This document shows, one piece after another, positions 8,289 to 16,144 of a stretch of 64,000 nt of DNA (position 1 is the first letter of the stretch; every line of letters starts with the position of its first letter). A program made the position numbers and the translations under genes. The stretch spans positions 119,584-183,583 of the forward strand of contig NZ_JAYMYJ010000142.1 of NCBI RefSeq assembly GCF_035668035.1, written 5' to 3'. Under the pieces are notes generated by a model. It saw nothing but the letters and a program-made list of their open reading frames with translations, was not told where the DNA came from and searched no databases. The stretch comes from Thiothrix phosphatis. Lineage in GTDB: Bacteria > Pseudomonadota > Gammaproteobacteria > Thiotrichales > Thiotrichaceae.

Positions 8289-9965
8289 ATGCTGACACAT
8301 ATCCATATCCGTGATTTCGCCATCATTGAGGCGCTTGACCTCGAGCTGCTCCCCGGCATGACCGCCCTGACTGGGGAAACGGGGGCGGGCAAATCCATCC
8401 TGCTCGACGCCATCGGGCTGGTGTTGGGCGACAAGGCTGACAGCAGCAGCGTGCGCCATGGCGCTGACCGGGCTGAAATCACTTTGAGCGTGGACATCAC
8501 CCAGACGCATTCCGCCCGAACCTGGTTGGAAGCACAGGAGATGGATGGCGGTGACGACATTTGCATCCTGCGCCGCGTCATTGCCGCCAATGGCAAATCA
8601 CGCGCCTGGATCAACGGTTCCCCCGCCAACCTCACCCAATTACGCGAACTCGGCGAACAACTGGTCGACATTCACGGCCAGCACGAACACCAATCGCTGA
8701 TGAAAAAAGACGCCCAGCGCAGCATGCTGGACGCTTTCGCCGGTAACGACGCCCTGCTGGCCAACACCCGTGATGCCTGGAAACAGTGGAAGGCGTTGCA
8801 TGAACGCATCAACCTGCTATCCAGCCAGCATCAGCAACATCAGGAACGGCTTGATTTGCTACGCTTTCAGGCACAGGAACTGGGCGCGCTGCAAGTGCAT
8901 GCTGACGAGCCTGCGCAGCTCGACGAAGAACTCAACCGGTTGGCCAATGCCGAACAGTTGCGCGCCACCGCTGCCCACGGCTATGACCAGCTTTACGACA
9001 GCGAACCTTCGTTGTACTCCATCCTTGGCCGCCTGATCCACGAACTGGAAGCTCAACTAGGCGTTGACACGCGCCTGCAAACACCTCACGAATTGCTGGC
9101 CAGTGCACAAATCCAAGTGCAGGAAGCCGCCATCGGGCTGCGTGATTACGCTGACAGCTTGGACTTGGATCCGGAACGCCTGCAATGGGTGGAAAACCGC
9201 ATCGCCGACATCCGCAGCCTTGCCCGCAAGTACCGCATTGAACCGCACGAGTTGCCGGAGCGCCTCGCCCGGATCGAAGTCGAACTAGCGCAGTTGGGAA
9301 GCGACGATTACGACCTTGAGACGCTGGAAAAACAACTGCGTGAAGCCGCCGCCGCTTACCGCAAACAGGCCGACACGTTGAGCACTGCGCGCAGCCAAGC
9401 CGCCCGGCAACTGTCTGACAGCGTCTCCAGCGCCATGCAGGAACTTGGCATGCAAGGTGGTAAATTCGTCATTGTCGTGACCCAGGATCCTGACGCAAGC
9501 TTCCAGGCAATGGGGTTGGACAATATCGAGTTCACAGTCAGCGCCAACCCAGGCCAACCACCAAAACCGTTGGTGAAAGTGGCGTCCGGCGGCGAATTGT
9601 CACGTATCAGCCTTGCCATCCAGATGATCGCGGCGCAGAAAGTCACCCTTCCCGCCCTGATCTTCGATGAAGTGGACACCGGCATTGGCGGCGGCATCGC
9701 TGAAGTGGTCGGCAAACAACTCCGGGCATTGGGTGAAAACCGGCAGGTGTTGTGCGTCACCCATTTGCCCCAGGTTGCTTCACAGGCGCAGCAGCAATAC
9801 AAAGTCACCAAACTCAAGGGCAGGACGCATACCAGCACCGGCATTCAGCACCTGACGCAGGAACAGCGGGTGGCGGAAATCGCCCGAATGATAGGGGGAA
9901 TCGAAATCACCCCAACAACACGCGCACTGGCGGAAGAAATGCTGGGCGAGCCTTCATCCAAATGA
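8289..9965 (+). CDS. recN: DNA repair protein RecN
   Basis: SMC-like ATPase acting in double-strand-break repair. 558 aa, the normal length. Walker A is GETGAGKSI near residue 30. A long central coiled-coil region (many Q/L/E/A) separates it from the ABC signature (KVASGGELSRISLAIQ) and Walker B (PALIFDEVDTGIGG). The C-terminal VLCVTHLPQVASQA is the H-loop region. It starts at ATG (MLTHIHIRDFAI) one base after the nadK stop. No LexA box was identified upstream, so it probably depends on nadK transcription unless an internal promoter exists. Confidence 0.95.
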   Translation: MLTHIHIRDFAIIEALDLELLPGMTALTGETGAGKSILLDAIGLVLGDKADSSSVRHGADRAEITLSVDITQTHSARTWLEAQEMDGGDDICILRRVIAANGKSRAWINGSPANLTQLRELGEQLVDIHGQHEHQSLMKKDAQRSMLDAFAGNDALLANTRDAWKQWKALHERINLLSSQHQQHQERLDLLRFQAQELGALQVHADEPAQLDEELNRLANAEQLRATAAHGYDQLYDSEPSLYSILGRLIHELEAQLGVDTRLQTPHELLASAQIQVQEAAIGLRDYADSLDLDPERLQWVENRIADIRSLARKYRIEPHELPERLARIEVELAQLGSDDYDLETLEKQLREAAAAYRKQADTLSTARSQAARQLSDSVSSAMQELGMQGGKFVIVVTQDPDASFQAMGLDNIEFTVSANPGQPPKPLVKVASGGELSRISLAIQMIAAQKVTLPALIFDEVDTGIGGGIAEVVGKQLRALGENRQVLCVTHLPQVASQAQQQYKVTKLKGRTHTSTGIQHLTQEQRVAEIARMIGGIEITPTTRALAEEMLGEPSSK

Positions 9966-10043
9966 CAGATACAACGAAAGGCTGTCAGAATGAGGCTTCC
10001 AGTGGGGTTATAGGACGGGATGATATGGTATAAAACAGACAAA

Positions 10044-10117
10044 TGGAGGCTGAACTCAGAATCGAACTGAGGTCTACGGATTTGCAATCCGCTGCATTAC
10101 CACTATGCTATTCAGCC
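10044..10117 (-). tRNA. tRNA-Cys (GCA)
   Basis: Read on the minus strand, the 74-nt sequence folds into a cloverleaf with GGCTGAA/TTCAGCC acceptor arms, anticodon GCA in the loop TTGCAAA, a TTCGATT T-loop and an encoded CCA end. It is last in a Gly-Gly-Cys array. Confidence 0.97.
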
Positions 10118-10149
10118 TGAGTGGTAGCAAAAGCTACTTGCAGAAAAAT

Positions 10150-10224
10150 TGGAGCGGGAAACGAGGCTCGAACTCGCGACCCCAACCTTGGCAAGGTTGT
10201 GCTCTACCACTGAGCTATTCCCGC
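10150..10224 (-). tRNA. tRNA-Gly (GCC), copy 2
   Basis: A 75-nt cloverleaf on the minus strand: GCGGGAA/TTCCCGC acceptor stem, anticodon GCC in TTGCCAA, T-loop TTCGAGC and encoded CCA. Identical to the copy 50 bp upstream in transcription, including the AAAAAT-type sequence on its 3' flank. Confidence 0.97.
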
Positions 10225-10274
10225 ATTAAGCCAGATCAAAAGAACGGTGAAAATAAATGCTCTTTTGTAAAAAT

Positions 10275-10349
10275 TGGAGCGGGAAACGAGGCTCGAACTC
10301 GCGACCCCAACCTTGGCAAGGTTGTGCTCTACCACTGAGCTATTCCCGC
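10275..10349 (-). tRNA. tRNA-Gly (GCC), copy 1
   Basis: First gene of the Gly-Gly-Cys array. Same 75-nt sequence as copy 2, with the GCC anticodon and encoded CCA. A consensus-like promoter lies just upstream, with its -10 about 15 bp before the tRNA 5' end. Confidence 0.97.
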
Positions 10350-10363
10350 TAAACAGGCTGCGA

Positions 10364-10392
10364 ATATTAAATATAGCAGCCGACAGTGTCAA
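10364..10392 (-). promoter_or_regulatory. Putative sigma-70 promoter of the tRNA-Gly/Gly/Cys operon
   Basis: On the minus strand, TTGACA is followed after 17 bp by TAATAT. A short G/C-containing leader of about 8 nt precedes the first tRNA-Gly. The -35 is a perfect consensus; the -10 matches 4 of 6. Position relative to the tRNA is right for a strong stable-RNA promoter. Confidence 0.65.
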
Positions 10393-10422
10393 CCGGTGAA
10401 GCTATTTTTTTTAACCACCGCG

Positions 10423-12438
10423 TCACGAATGGCCAAGCAAAGCCGATAATCCGTCTTCGCCTATCACTTCCACCCCAAAATTTTGCGCTTTTTCCAGTTT
10501 GGAGCCTGCATTCTCGCCTGCAATGAGCGCTGTAGTCTTCTTGGAGACACTTCCTGCCACTTTGGCACCCAAGGATTCCAGATCAGCCTTAATCTCGTCA
10601 CGCGAACGGCTGAGTGTGCCAGTAATGACATAGGTTTTACCCGCCAGCGGCAAAGCCTCCAGCGGCTTGGCTGCATAATCCTGCCAGTGGACACCCAGCT
10701 CACGCAGCTGCTGGATAGTGTCGCGGTTATGTGTTTCCTGGAAAAATTGCGCAATATTGGCGGCAACCACTGGGCCGACATCAGGAACCCGTTTCAGGGT
10801 TTCCTCATTGGCTGATTGCAAAGCTTCCAGCGAACCAAAATGCCGAGCCAGAGCCTTGGCTGTTGCTTCCCCAACTTCGCGGATACCGAGACCGAAAATA
10901 AAGCGTTCCAGTGTGGTGGACTTACTTTTTTCCAGCGCATTAACCAGATTCTCAGCAGACTTTTCACCCATACGTTCCAGTGCGGCAATCTGCTCCTTCT
11001 TCTCAATCAGGCGATATAAGTCATCAACGTGGCGAATCAATCCCTGCTCGAAAAATTGTTCCACCAGTTTGTCACCCAGGCCGTCAATATTCATGGCCTT
11101 GCGCGAGGCGAAATGTTTGATGGCTTCCTTGACCTGCGCCGGGCAATACAACCCGCCAGTGCAACGGAACACAGCTTCACCTTCAGGGCGTTGTACATCC
11201 GAACCACATACCGGACAGTGCGTAGGCATTTCAATCTGACGGGAGTCTGGTGGGCGGCGCTCCAGAATGACACGGGCGACTTCAGGGATCACATCCCCTG
11301 CCCGCCGGACAATGACGGAATCGCCAATACGCACATCCTTGCGCTCGATTTCATCCATATTGTGCAGGGTGGCATTGCTGACGGTGACACCGCCGACAAA
11401 CACCGGCTTGAGGCGGGCAACAGGGGTCAGTGCGCCCGTGCGGCCAACCTGGAATTCCACATCTTCCAACACGGTGATTTCTTCCTGTGCCGGAAACTTA
11501 TGGGCGGTCGCCCAACGCGGCGCGCGGCTGACAAAACCAAGTGCCTGCTGCAAGGCAATGGAATTGACCTTGTAGACCACACCATCGATGTCATAAGGCA
11601 AGCTTTCCCGACGGGCACCTGTATTGCGGTAGTATTCCAGACAACCTTGCGCACCCTGCACCAACCGGATGTCAGGGCAGACACGGAATCCCCACGCCGC
11701 CAGTTGTTGCAGCATGGCGTAATGCGTGTCCGGCATTGCACCACCTTCCACCAGACCAACTGCATAGCAGAAAATAGTCAGCGGGCGCTGCGCCGTAATG
11801 CGTGAATCCAACTGGCGCAAACTGCCTGCTGCGGCGTTGCGCGGGTTGACGAAGGTTTTCGTGCCTTCTTTGCGCAAGCGTTCGTTCAGGGCATTGAAAC
11901 CGGCTTTGGGCATGTAGATTTCTCCCCGGACTTCCAGCACCTGCGGCCAGCCTTCGCCCATCAGGCGCAGGGGAATTGCCTCGATGGTACGCACGTTTTG
12001 CGTCACATCCTCGCCGGTTTCGCCATCACCACGGGTAGCGGCACGGGTGAACACACCGTTTTCGTACAGCAGGCTGATGGCAAGGCCATCCAGTTTGGGT
12101 TCGGCAGCGAATTCGATTTCCGCATCCGATTTCAGGCGGTCGTGGATGCGCTTGTCAAAGGCCAATAATTCTTCATCACTGAACACATTGCCCAGCGAAA
12201 GCATCGGGATCGCGTGGCGGACTTCACCAAATTCGCTCAGTGGCGTGCCGCCAACCCGCTGGGTGGGGGAATCGGCTGTGACCAGTTCCGGGTGTTCTGT
12301 TTCCAACGCCTGCAATTCACGGAACAGACGGTCGTATTCAGCATCCGGGACTTCCGGGTCGTCCAGCACGTAGTAACGGTGATTGTGATAGCGAAGCTGT
12401 TCTCTCAGTTTTTCAATTTGTTGTGTAATGTTTTGCAT
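10423..12438 (-). CDS. ligA: NAD-dependent DNA ligase LigA
   Basis: Seals nicks in duplex DNA using NAD+; essential in replication and repair. 671 aa from the ATG, exactly the length of E. coli LigA. The adenylated lysine is in AEPKLDG at residue 115, the same position as in E. coli. Domain order: Ia, nucleotidyltransferase, OB fold, a four-cysteine zinc site (CPVCGSD...C...YCPAQ), HhH repeats (MGEKSAENLV, LGIREVGEATA, VPDVGPVVA) and a C-terminal BRCT domain (ALPLAGKTYVITGTLS...). It begins one base after the rlmD stop, with GGGAAA as ribosome site; an earlier in-frame start inside rlmD is unlikely. Confidence 0.97.
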   Translation of the reverse strand: MQNITQQIEKLREQLRYHNHRYYVLDDPEVPDAEYDRLFRELQALETEHPELVTADSPTQRVGGTPLSEFGEVRHAIPMLSLGNVFSDEELLAFDKRIHDRLKSDAEIEFAAEPKLDGLAISLLYENGVFTRAATRGDGETGEDVTQNVRTIEAIPLRLMGEGWPQVLEVRGEIYMPKAGFNALNERLRKEGTKTFVNPRNAAAGSLRQLDSRITAQRPLTIFCYAVGLVEGGAMPDTHYAMLQQLAAWGFRVCPDIRLVQGAQGCLEYYRNTGARRESLPYDIDGVVYKVNSIALQQALGFVSRAPRWATAHKFPAQEEITVLEDVEFQVGRTGALTPVARLKPVFVGGVTVSNATLHNMDEIERKDVRIGDSVIVRRAGDVIPEVARVILERRPPDSRQIEMPTHCPVCGSDVQRPEGEAVFRCTGGLYCPAQVKEAIKHFASRKAMNIDGLGDKLVEQFFEQGLIRHVDDLYRLIEKKEQIAALERMGEKSAENLVNALEKSKSTTLERFIFGLGIREVGEATAKALARHFGSLEALQSANEETLKRVPDVGPVVAANIAQFFQETHNRDTIQQLRELGVHWQDYAAKPLEALPLAGKTYVITGTLSRSRDEIKADLESLGAKVAGSVSKKTTALIAGENAGSKLEKAQNFGVEVIGEDGLSALLGHS

Positions 12439-12439
12439 A

Positions 12440-13777
12440 TTATTTCCCGAAAACGGCAATCGATTCGACATGCGAGGTATGCGGGAACATATCCATCACC
12501 CCTGCCCCCAACAATCGGTAGCCATGCGTATGCACCAGCTCACCCGCATCCCGCGCCAGCGTCGCTGGGTCACAGGACACGTAGACAATCCGTTTGGCCT
12601 TGAGCTTGCCAATATGTGCAATCACTTCTTTCGCCCCAGCGCGCGGCGGGTCAAGCAGGATTTTGTCGTAACTGCGTTTCAGCCACGGCTCGTGTTTGAG
12701 CGCGTCCTCATCCATCAGATTGCAAGCAAAATAATCAGTATTGTGGATGCCATTGGCTTCGGCAGCAGCACGGGCACGCTGCACCATAACATTTTCGCCT
12801 TCCACCCCAATCACCTGGGCAGCATGACGCGCCAGCGGCAGGGTGAAATTGCCAAGGCCGCAGAACAGATCCAGCACGGTATCGGTCGCTTCAGGAGCCA
12901 GCAATTCCAGCGCCCGCGCCACCATCTTGCGGTTCAGCGCCTGATTGACCTGCACGAAATCCAGCGGAGCGAAGTTAACCTTTGTGTTGAACTGCGGGTG
13001 CCCATAATACAATTCCGCGCCCTCCGGCCACACACCATGCACCGTATCCGGCCCGCCTGGTTGCAAATAAAGCTGGTAATTGAATTCGCGGGCAAAGTTC
13101 AGCAGCTTGGTGAGGTCACCTTCAGCAAGCGGCTCCATGTGCCTAAAAACCAAAGCCGTTGCATTGTCACCCACTGCGGCTTCAATCTGTGGGATCGAAT
13201 CCTTCGCCTCCAAACTGCCAATCAGTTGCTGGAAATCCGTCAGATGTTCGCCCAGGGTGGGATGCAGGATTTCACAGCGTCCCAGTTCAGCCAGGAAGCC
13301 GCCATTTTTTTCGCGGAAACCGACCAGGGCTTTGTCTTTCTTGCGTACCCAGCGCGCACCCAGACGTGCCTTGCGCCGGTAAGCCCAGCCGTCAGCAGCC
13401 AGTGGTTCGAACACGGTTTCTGGTTCCACTTTGCCGATACGCCGCATCTGCTCAAGCATGGCCTGCTGCTTGTGCTGGATTTGCGCATCCAGCGCGATGT
13501 GTTGCCAACTACAACCGCCACAAATGCCAAAATGGGCGCATTTTGGATCAACCCGCTCCGGTGAAGGCGTAAGGACGGTTTCCACCTTGCCTTCGTCATG
13601 CTTCTGCTTGTGTGAGGTGTAGCGGAATGTGACCTGTTCGCCGGGCAATGCGCCATCAATGAACACCGTCTTGCCATCCACCCTGGCGACACCTTGGCCA
13701 TCCAATGTCAGGGATTCGATCGTCGCTTCCATCAGAGGACTGTTTTGTACACCACGCGGCTTGCGTTTACGGCTCAT
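12440..13777 (-). CDS. rlmD: 23S rRNA (uracil-1939-C5)-methyltransferase RlmD
   Basis: Methylates U1939 of 23S rRNA with SAM. The 445-aa protein has an N-terminal TRAM domain (ATIESLTLDGQGVAR), the Fe-S cluster cysteines in CAHFGICGGCSWQHI plus a fourth in GRCEILHP, and SAM motif I VLDLFCGLGNFTLPLA. The DPPRAG and catalytic YVSCDPATLARD motifs are intact. The ATG overlaps the stop of the upstream exonuclease gene in an ATGA, and its own stop is one base before ligA. So exonuclease, rlmD and ligA form one operon linking rRNA modification with DNA repair functions. Confidence 0.95.
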   Translation of the reverse strand: MSRKRKPRGVQNSPLMEATIESLTLDGQGVARVDGKTVFIDGALPGEQVTFRYTSHKQKHDEGKVETVLTPSPERVDPKCAHFGICGGCSWQHIALDAQIQHKQQAMLEQMRRIGKVEPETVFEPLAADGWAYRRKARLGARWVRKKDKALVGFREKNGGFLAELGRCEILHPTLGEHLTDFQQLIGSLEAKDSIPQIEAAVGDNATALVFRHMEPLAEGDLTKLLNFAREFNYQLYLQPGGPDTVHGVWPEGAELYYGHPQFNTKVNFAPLDFVQVNQALNRKMVARALELLAPEATDTVLDLFCGLGNFTLPLARHAAQVIGVEGENVMVQRARAAAEANGIHNTDYFACNLMDEDALKHEPWLKRSYDKILLDPPRAGAKEVIAHIGKLKAKRIVYVSCDPATLARDAGELVHTHGYRLLGAGVMDMFPHTSHVESIAVFGK

Positions 13778-14553
13778 GCACCCGGCTCCCACGCAGACTC
13801 AAAAGCTTGCAGGTGTTCCTTGCCGGAATGCTGGAGGTGTTTGCGCACCAGGGCACATTCCAGATCGTACTTTTCATGGGTGATATGGCCGCGCATCAGC
13901 TGGAAACGCAGGTATACCAGCCAGGTGTTGAGCACATCGGTTTCGCAGTAATTACGGATGTCGGCGATGCGCCCTGCCTGATACGCATCCCACACCTTGG
14001 AGCCATCCATGCCCATTTTGCCGGGGAAACCGAACAAGGTCGCCAGCTCATCCAGCGGCGCATTGGCGCGCCCGGTGTACATGGCCAGCAAATCCATCAG
14101 GTCGGTATGGCGGGTATGGTAACGGCTGATGTAATTGTTCCACTTGAAGCTCTGGTCGTCTTCGCCCATGTCCCAGTAACGTGGCGCAGAAATCTTGTGC
14201 AACATGGCACGGTAATGGATCACCGGCAGGTCAAAACCACCGCCATTCCACGACACGATGGTTGGCGTATAACGGTCAATGCCGTCGAAGAAACGCTGGA
14301 TGATTTCCTTTTCATCGGCATTTTCATCACCCAGCGACCAGACCTTGAACTCGTCACCGCGCCCCCGGAAAGTGACCGAAATGGCGGCAACCCGGTGCAG
14401 GTGGTGCGCCAGGAATTCTGAGCCGATTTTCTGGAAACGCAGGTGGAACATGGCCTTGGCAATGCCGTCCGCATCCAGGTCGCCAAGGTTGTAAAGCTTG
14501 CGTCCACCCTCAATATCCGGGATGGTTTCAATATCGAAAACCAGTGTGTTCAC
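13774..14553 (-). CDS. PolB-related 3'-5' exonuclease (DEDD type)
   Basis: 259 aa from a GTG preceded by GGGAAGAA. It matches the predicted 3'-5' exonuclease family related to the DNA polymerase B exonuclease domain. Exo I is VFDIETIPD at the N-terminus, Exo II is VSWNGGGFDLPVI and Exo III is RNYCETDVLNTW, giving the four acidic metal ligands. HTDLMDLL is also typical of this family. No polymerase domain follows, so it is a free-standing nuclease of unknown DNA or RNA substrate. It heads the exonuclease-rlmD-ligA operon. A TATAAT lies 28 bp upstream on the same strand. Confidence 0.85.
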   Translation of the reverse strand: MNTLVFDIETIPDIEGGRKLYNLGDLDADGIAKAMFHLRFQKIGSEFLAHHLHRVAAISVTFRGRGDEFKVWSLGDENADEKEIIQRFFDGIDRYTPTIVSWNGGGFDLPVIHYRAMLHKISAPRYWDMGEDDQSFKWNNYISRYHTRHTDLMDLLAMYTGRANAPLDELATLFGFPGKMGMDGSKVWDAYQAGRIADIRNYCETDVLNTWLVYLRFQLMRGHITHEKYDLECALVRKHLQHSGKEHLQAFESAWEPGA

Positions 14554-14580
14554 AAATTTCTTCCCGTGTAAAAGGGGGTG

Positions 14581-14586
14581 ATTATA
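14581..14586 (-). promoter_or_regulatory. Putative -10 box for the exonuclease-rlmD-ligA operon
   Basis: A perfect TATAAT on the minus strand gives a leader of roughly 20 nt before the GTG start. No good -35 hexamer is present at 16-18 bp, so an activator or a weak promoter is implied. Confidence 0.4.
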
Positions 14587-14669
14587 CCGATCCCTCCGCC
14601 CGAAAAGGAGAGACCGCAAGCTATGTTTCCCTCCCTTGCGGCATGCTTTCCTGCCTTGGCAATCCAGCC

Positions 14670-14712
14670 GTTGGCTACAAAATAACACCCGGAAGCCAAC
14701 CAAATATTTTGT
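14670..14712 (+). other. Two overlapping, mutually exclusive inverted repeats
   Basis: GTTGGCT (14670-14676) pairs with AGCCAAC (14694-14700), and ACAAAATA (14677-14684) pairs with TATTTTGT (14705-14712). The arms are interleaved a-b-a'-b' with no base between a and b, so both stems cannot form fully at once. Just upstream is a third pair, CCGCAAG/CTTGCGG (14614-14620, 14635-14641). This gap separates the divergent exonuclease and 75-aa genes. It may be a structured leader, but function is unknown. Confidence 0.4.
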
Positions 14713-14767
14713 GCACCGCAACAAAATTCATGGAAACCTCATGAACTTTTCGCTAAATTGGGTAGTC

Positions 14768-14787
14768 GCAGCATGTATGCATACTGC
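14768..14787. promoter_or_regulatory. Imperfect palindrome upstream of the 75-aa gene, possible operator
   Basis: The 20-bp near-palindrome GCAG-N12-CTGC has the perfect core TATGCATA. It overlaps a weak promoter-like pair on the plus strand (TTGGGT at 14758, CATACT at 14780, 16-bp spacer). It ends 27 bp before the ATG, a place where a repressor could act. Confidence 0.3.
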
Positions 14788-14814
14788 ATATTTAGATGTT
14801 CATGAGGTTAAATT

Positions 14815-15042
14815 ATGAAAAATTACGTCATTATCGGCCACTTATGGTTACGCGCCATTGAATTCGTCAATGAAGAAAGGGCAGACGCCTACATCACCAA
14901 GAACTGCAACCCAGAGACAGAGTGCGGAAAATATACACAGGAAGAGTTTTACACTGAGTTCCAGGAGTTTTACCTTGAGTCCCATGAATACGGGGTCAAT
15001 GAATATGGTGCATTGCGCTTGATTATCATCCGTGAGCCTTGA
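14815..15042 (+). CDS. Orphan 75-aa protein
   Basis: Not recognised. The ATG has GAGG eight bases upstream, and the frame is clean for 75 codons. The protein is acidic and aromatic-rich (KYTQEEFYTEFQEFYLESHEY), with no signal peptide or membrane segment. It has two cysteines in NCNPETECGKY, and a hydrophobic first strand (NYVIIGHLWLRAI) with a matching last strand (ALRLIIIREP). This suggests a small alpha/beta fold. It stands alone between the divergent exonuclease operon and convergent cysM. The leader contains stacked inverted repeats and a palindrome, so regulated expression is plausible. Confidence 0.6.
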   Translation: MKNYVIIGHLWLRAIEFVNEERADAYITKNCNPETECGKYTQEEFYTEFQEFYLESHEYGVNEYGALRLIIIREP

Positions 15043-15087
15043 CACACCCGCCAGACACACCATCCATTCCCCTCCCCATCCTCCAGA

Positions 15088-15981
15088 TCAGGCAGGAAAG
15101 ACTCCGGTAGAAATGTAACGGTCTCCACGGTCGCAAATGATGGCGACTATTGTGGCGTTTCTAAGCTCTTTCGACAGGCGCAAAGCAGCCGCCACGGCCC
15201 CCCCGGATGACACGCCGCAGAAAATGCCTTCTTCCGCCGCAAGACGGCGCATGGTGACTTCTGCCTCCTGCTGGCTCATGTCCATTTCACGGTCAATTTC
15301 ATCGCGGTGGAATATTTCTGGCAGGTACTCAGGAGTCCAGCGGCGGATACCAGGAATCTGGTCGGATTGGGTGGCAGGCTGTACGCCGATGATCTGGATG
15401 TCAGGATTTTGGGCTTTCAGGAAACGCCCTGTGCCCATGATGGTGCCGGTCGTGCCCATGCTGCTGACAAAGTGCGTGACCGTGCCATGGGTGTCGCGCC
15501 AGATTTCCGGGCCGGTGCCTTCAGTGTGCGCGCGCGGGTTGTCGGGGTTGGCGAATTGGTTCAGCACCTTGCCCTTGCCGTCGCGCTCCATTTGCAAGGC
15601 AAGATCGCGCGCGCCTTCCATGCCTTCCGCCTTGGTGACCAACACCAATTCAGCGCCATAGGCTTTCATGGAGGCGCGCCGTTCTGCGCTCATGGTTTCC
15701 GGCATGATCAGCACCATCCTGTAGCCTTTGATGGCGGCGGCCATCGCCAGCGCAATGCCGGTGTTGCCGCTGGTGGCTTCAATCAAGGTGTCGCCGGGCT
15801 TGATTTCACCCCGCTCTTCCGCATGGCGAATCATGGAAAGCGCCGGGCGGTCTTTTACGGAGCCTGCCGGATTGTTGCCTTCCAGCTTGACCAAAATGGT
15901 GTTGGTGGTTTCGCCCGGCAGGCGTTGCAGGCGCACCAACGGGGTGTTGCCGATAAAGTCTTCGATGGTGGGGTAATGCAT
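15088..15981 (-). CDS. cysM: Cysteine synthase B (O-acetylserine sulfhydrylase, thiosulfate-capable type)
   Basis: PLP enzyme making cysteine (or S-sulfocysteine from thiosulfate) from O-acetylserine. 297 aa. The PLP lysine is in NNPAGSVKDRPALSMI, the phosphate loop is EATSGNTGIALAMAAAIKGY, and the C-terminal serine motif is GVSSGGAVAAAL. The wording LEGNNPAGSVKDRPA and GIRRWTPEYLP follows the CysM rather than CysK branch. The thiosulfate route fits a sulfur-metabolising host but is not proof of one. Alone on its strand; an AAGCT/AGCTT and a CTTGAA/TTCAAG repeat lie in its upstream region. Confidence 0.92.
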   Translation of the reverse strand: MHYPTIEDFIGNTPLVRLQRLPGETTNTILVKLEGNNPAGSVKDRPALSMIRHAEERGEIKPGDTLIEATSGNTGIALAMAAAIKGYRMVLIMPETMSAERRASMKAYGAELVLVTKAEGMEGARDLALQMERDGKGKVLNQFANPDNPRAHTEGTGPEIWRDTHGTVTHFVSSMGTTGTIMGTGRFLKAQNPDIQIIGVQPATQSDQIPGIRRWTPEYLPEIFHRDEIDREMDMSQQEAEVTMRRLAAEEGIFCGVSSGGAVAAALRLSKELRNATIVAIICDRGDRYISTGVFPA

Positions 15982-16111
15982 GTTTGTCGCTCTTGAAGTG
16001 GTTTCAAGCTAAAAAGCTTACCTGCCGTCTTGTTACAGCACAATCCTTGTTTCACCCCCTACCTAATAACCGATTTGGCTTGACCTTGTCGTGCATTAGT
16101 GACAGTTTAAG

Positions 16112-16125
16112 TTTGATAAATCAAA
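16112..16125. promoter_or_regulatory. Short dyad TTTGAT-AA-ATCAAA before the hybrid kinase gene
   Basis: Perfect 6-bp arms around a 2-bp centre, about 20 bp upstream of the TTG start. A TTGACC lies further upstream, but no convincing -10 is correctly spaced. Operator function is a guess. Confidence 0.25.
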
Positions 16126-16144
16126 ACAATAAACGAGAAAGCCT

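Noticed and set aside
7403..8671. 422-codon open frame on the minus strand
   Set aside because: Antisense to nadK and recN, both of which have full motifs.
9963..9987. recN terminator (TGACAG/CTGTCA)
   Set aside because: Only 6 bp with a 13-nt loop and no T-run; too weak to call.
10141..10360. Repeat array resembling CRISPR
   Set aside because: The repeated 75-bp units fold as tRNA-Gly and there are only two.
12428..13564. 378-codon open frame on the plus strand
   Set aside because: Antisense to rlmD; no recognisable domain.
14670..14712. H-type pseudoknot
   Set aside because: The arm order fits a pseudoknot, but loop 1 would have zero nucleotides across an 8-bp stem, which is sterically implausible; alternative hairpins are preferred.
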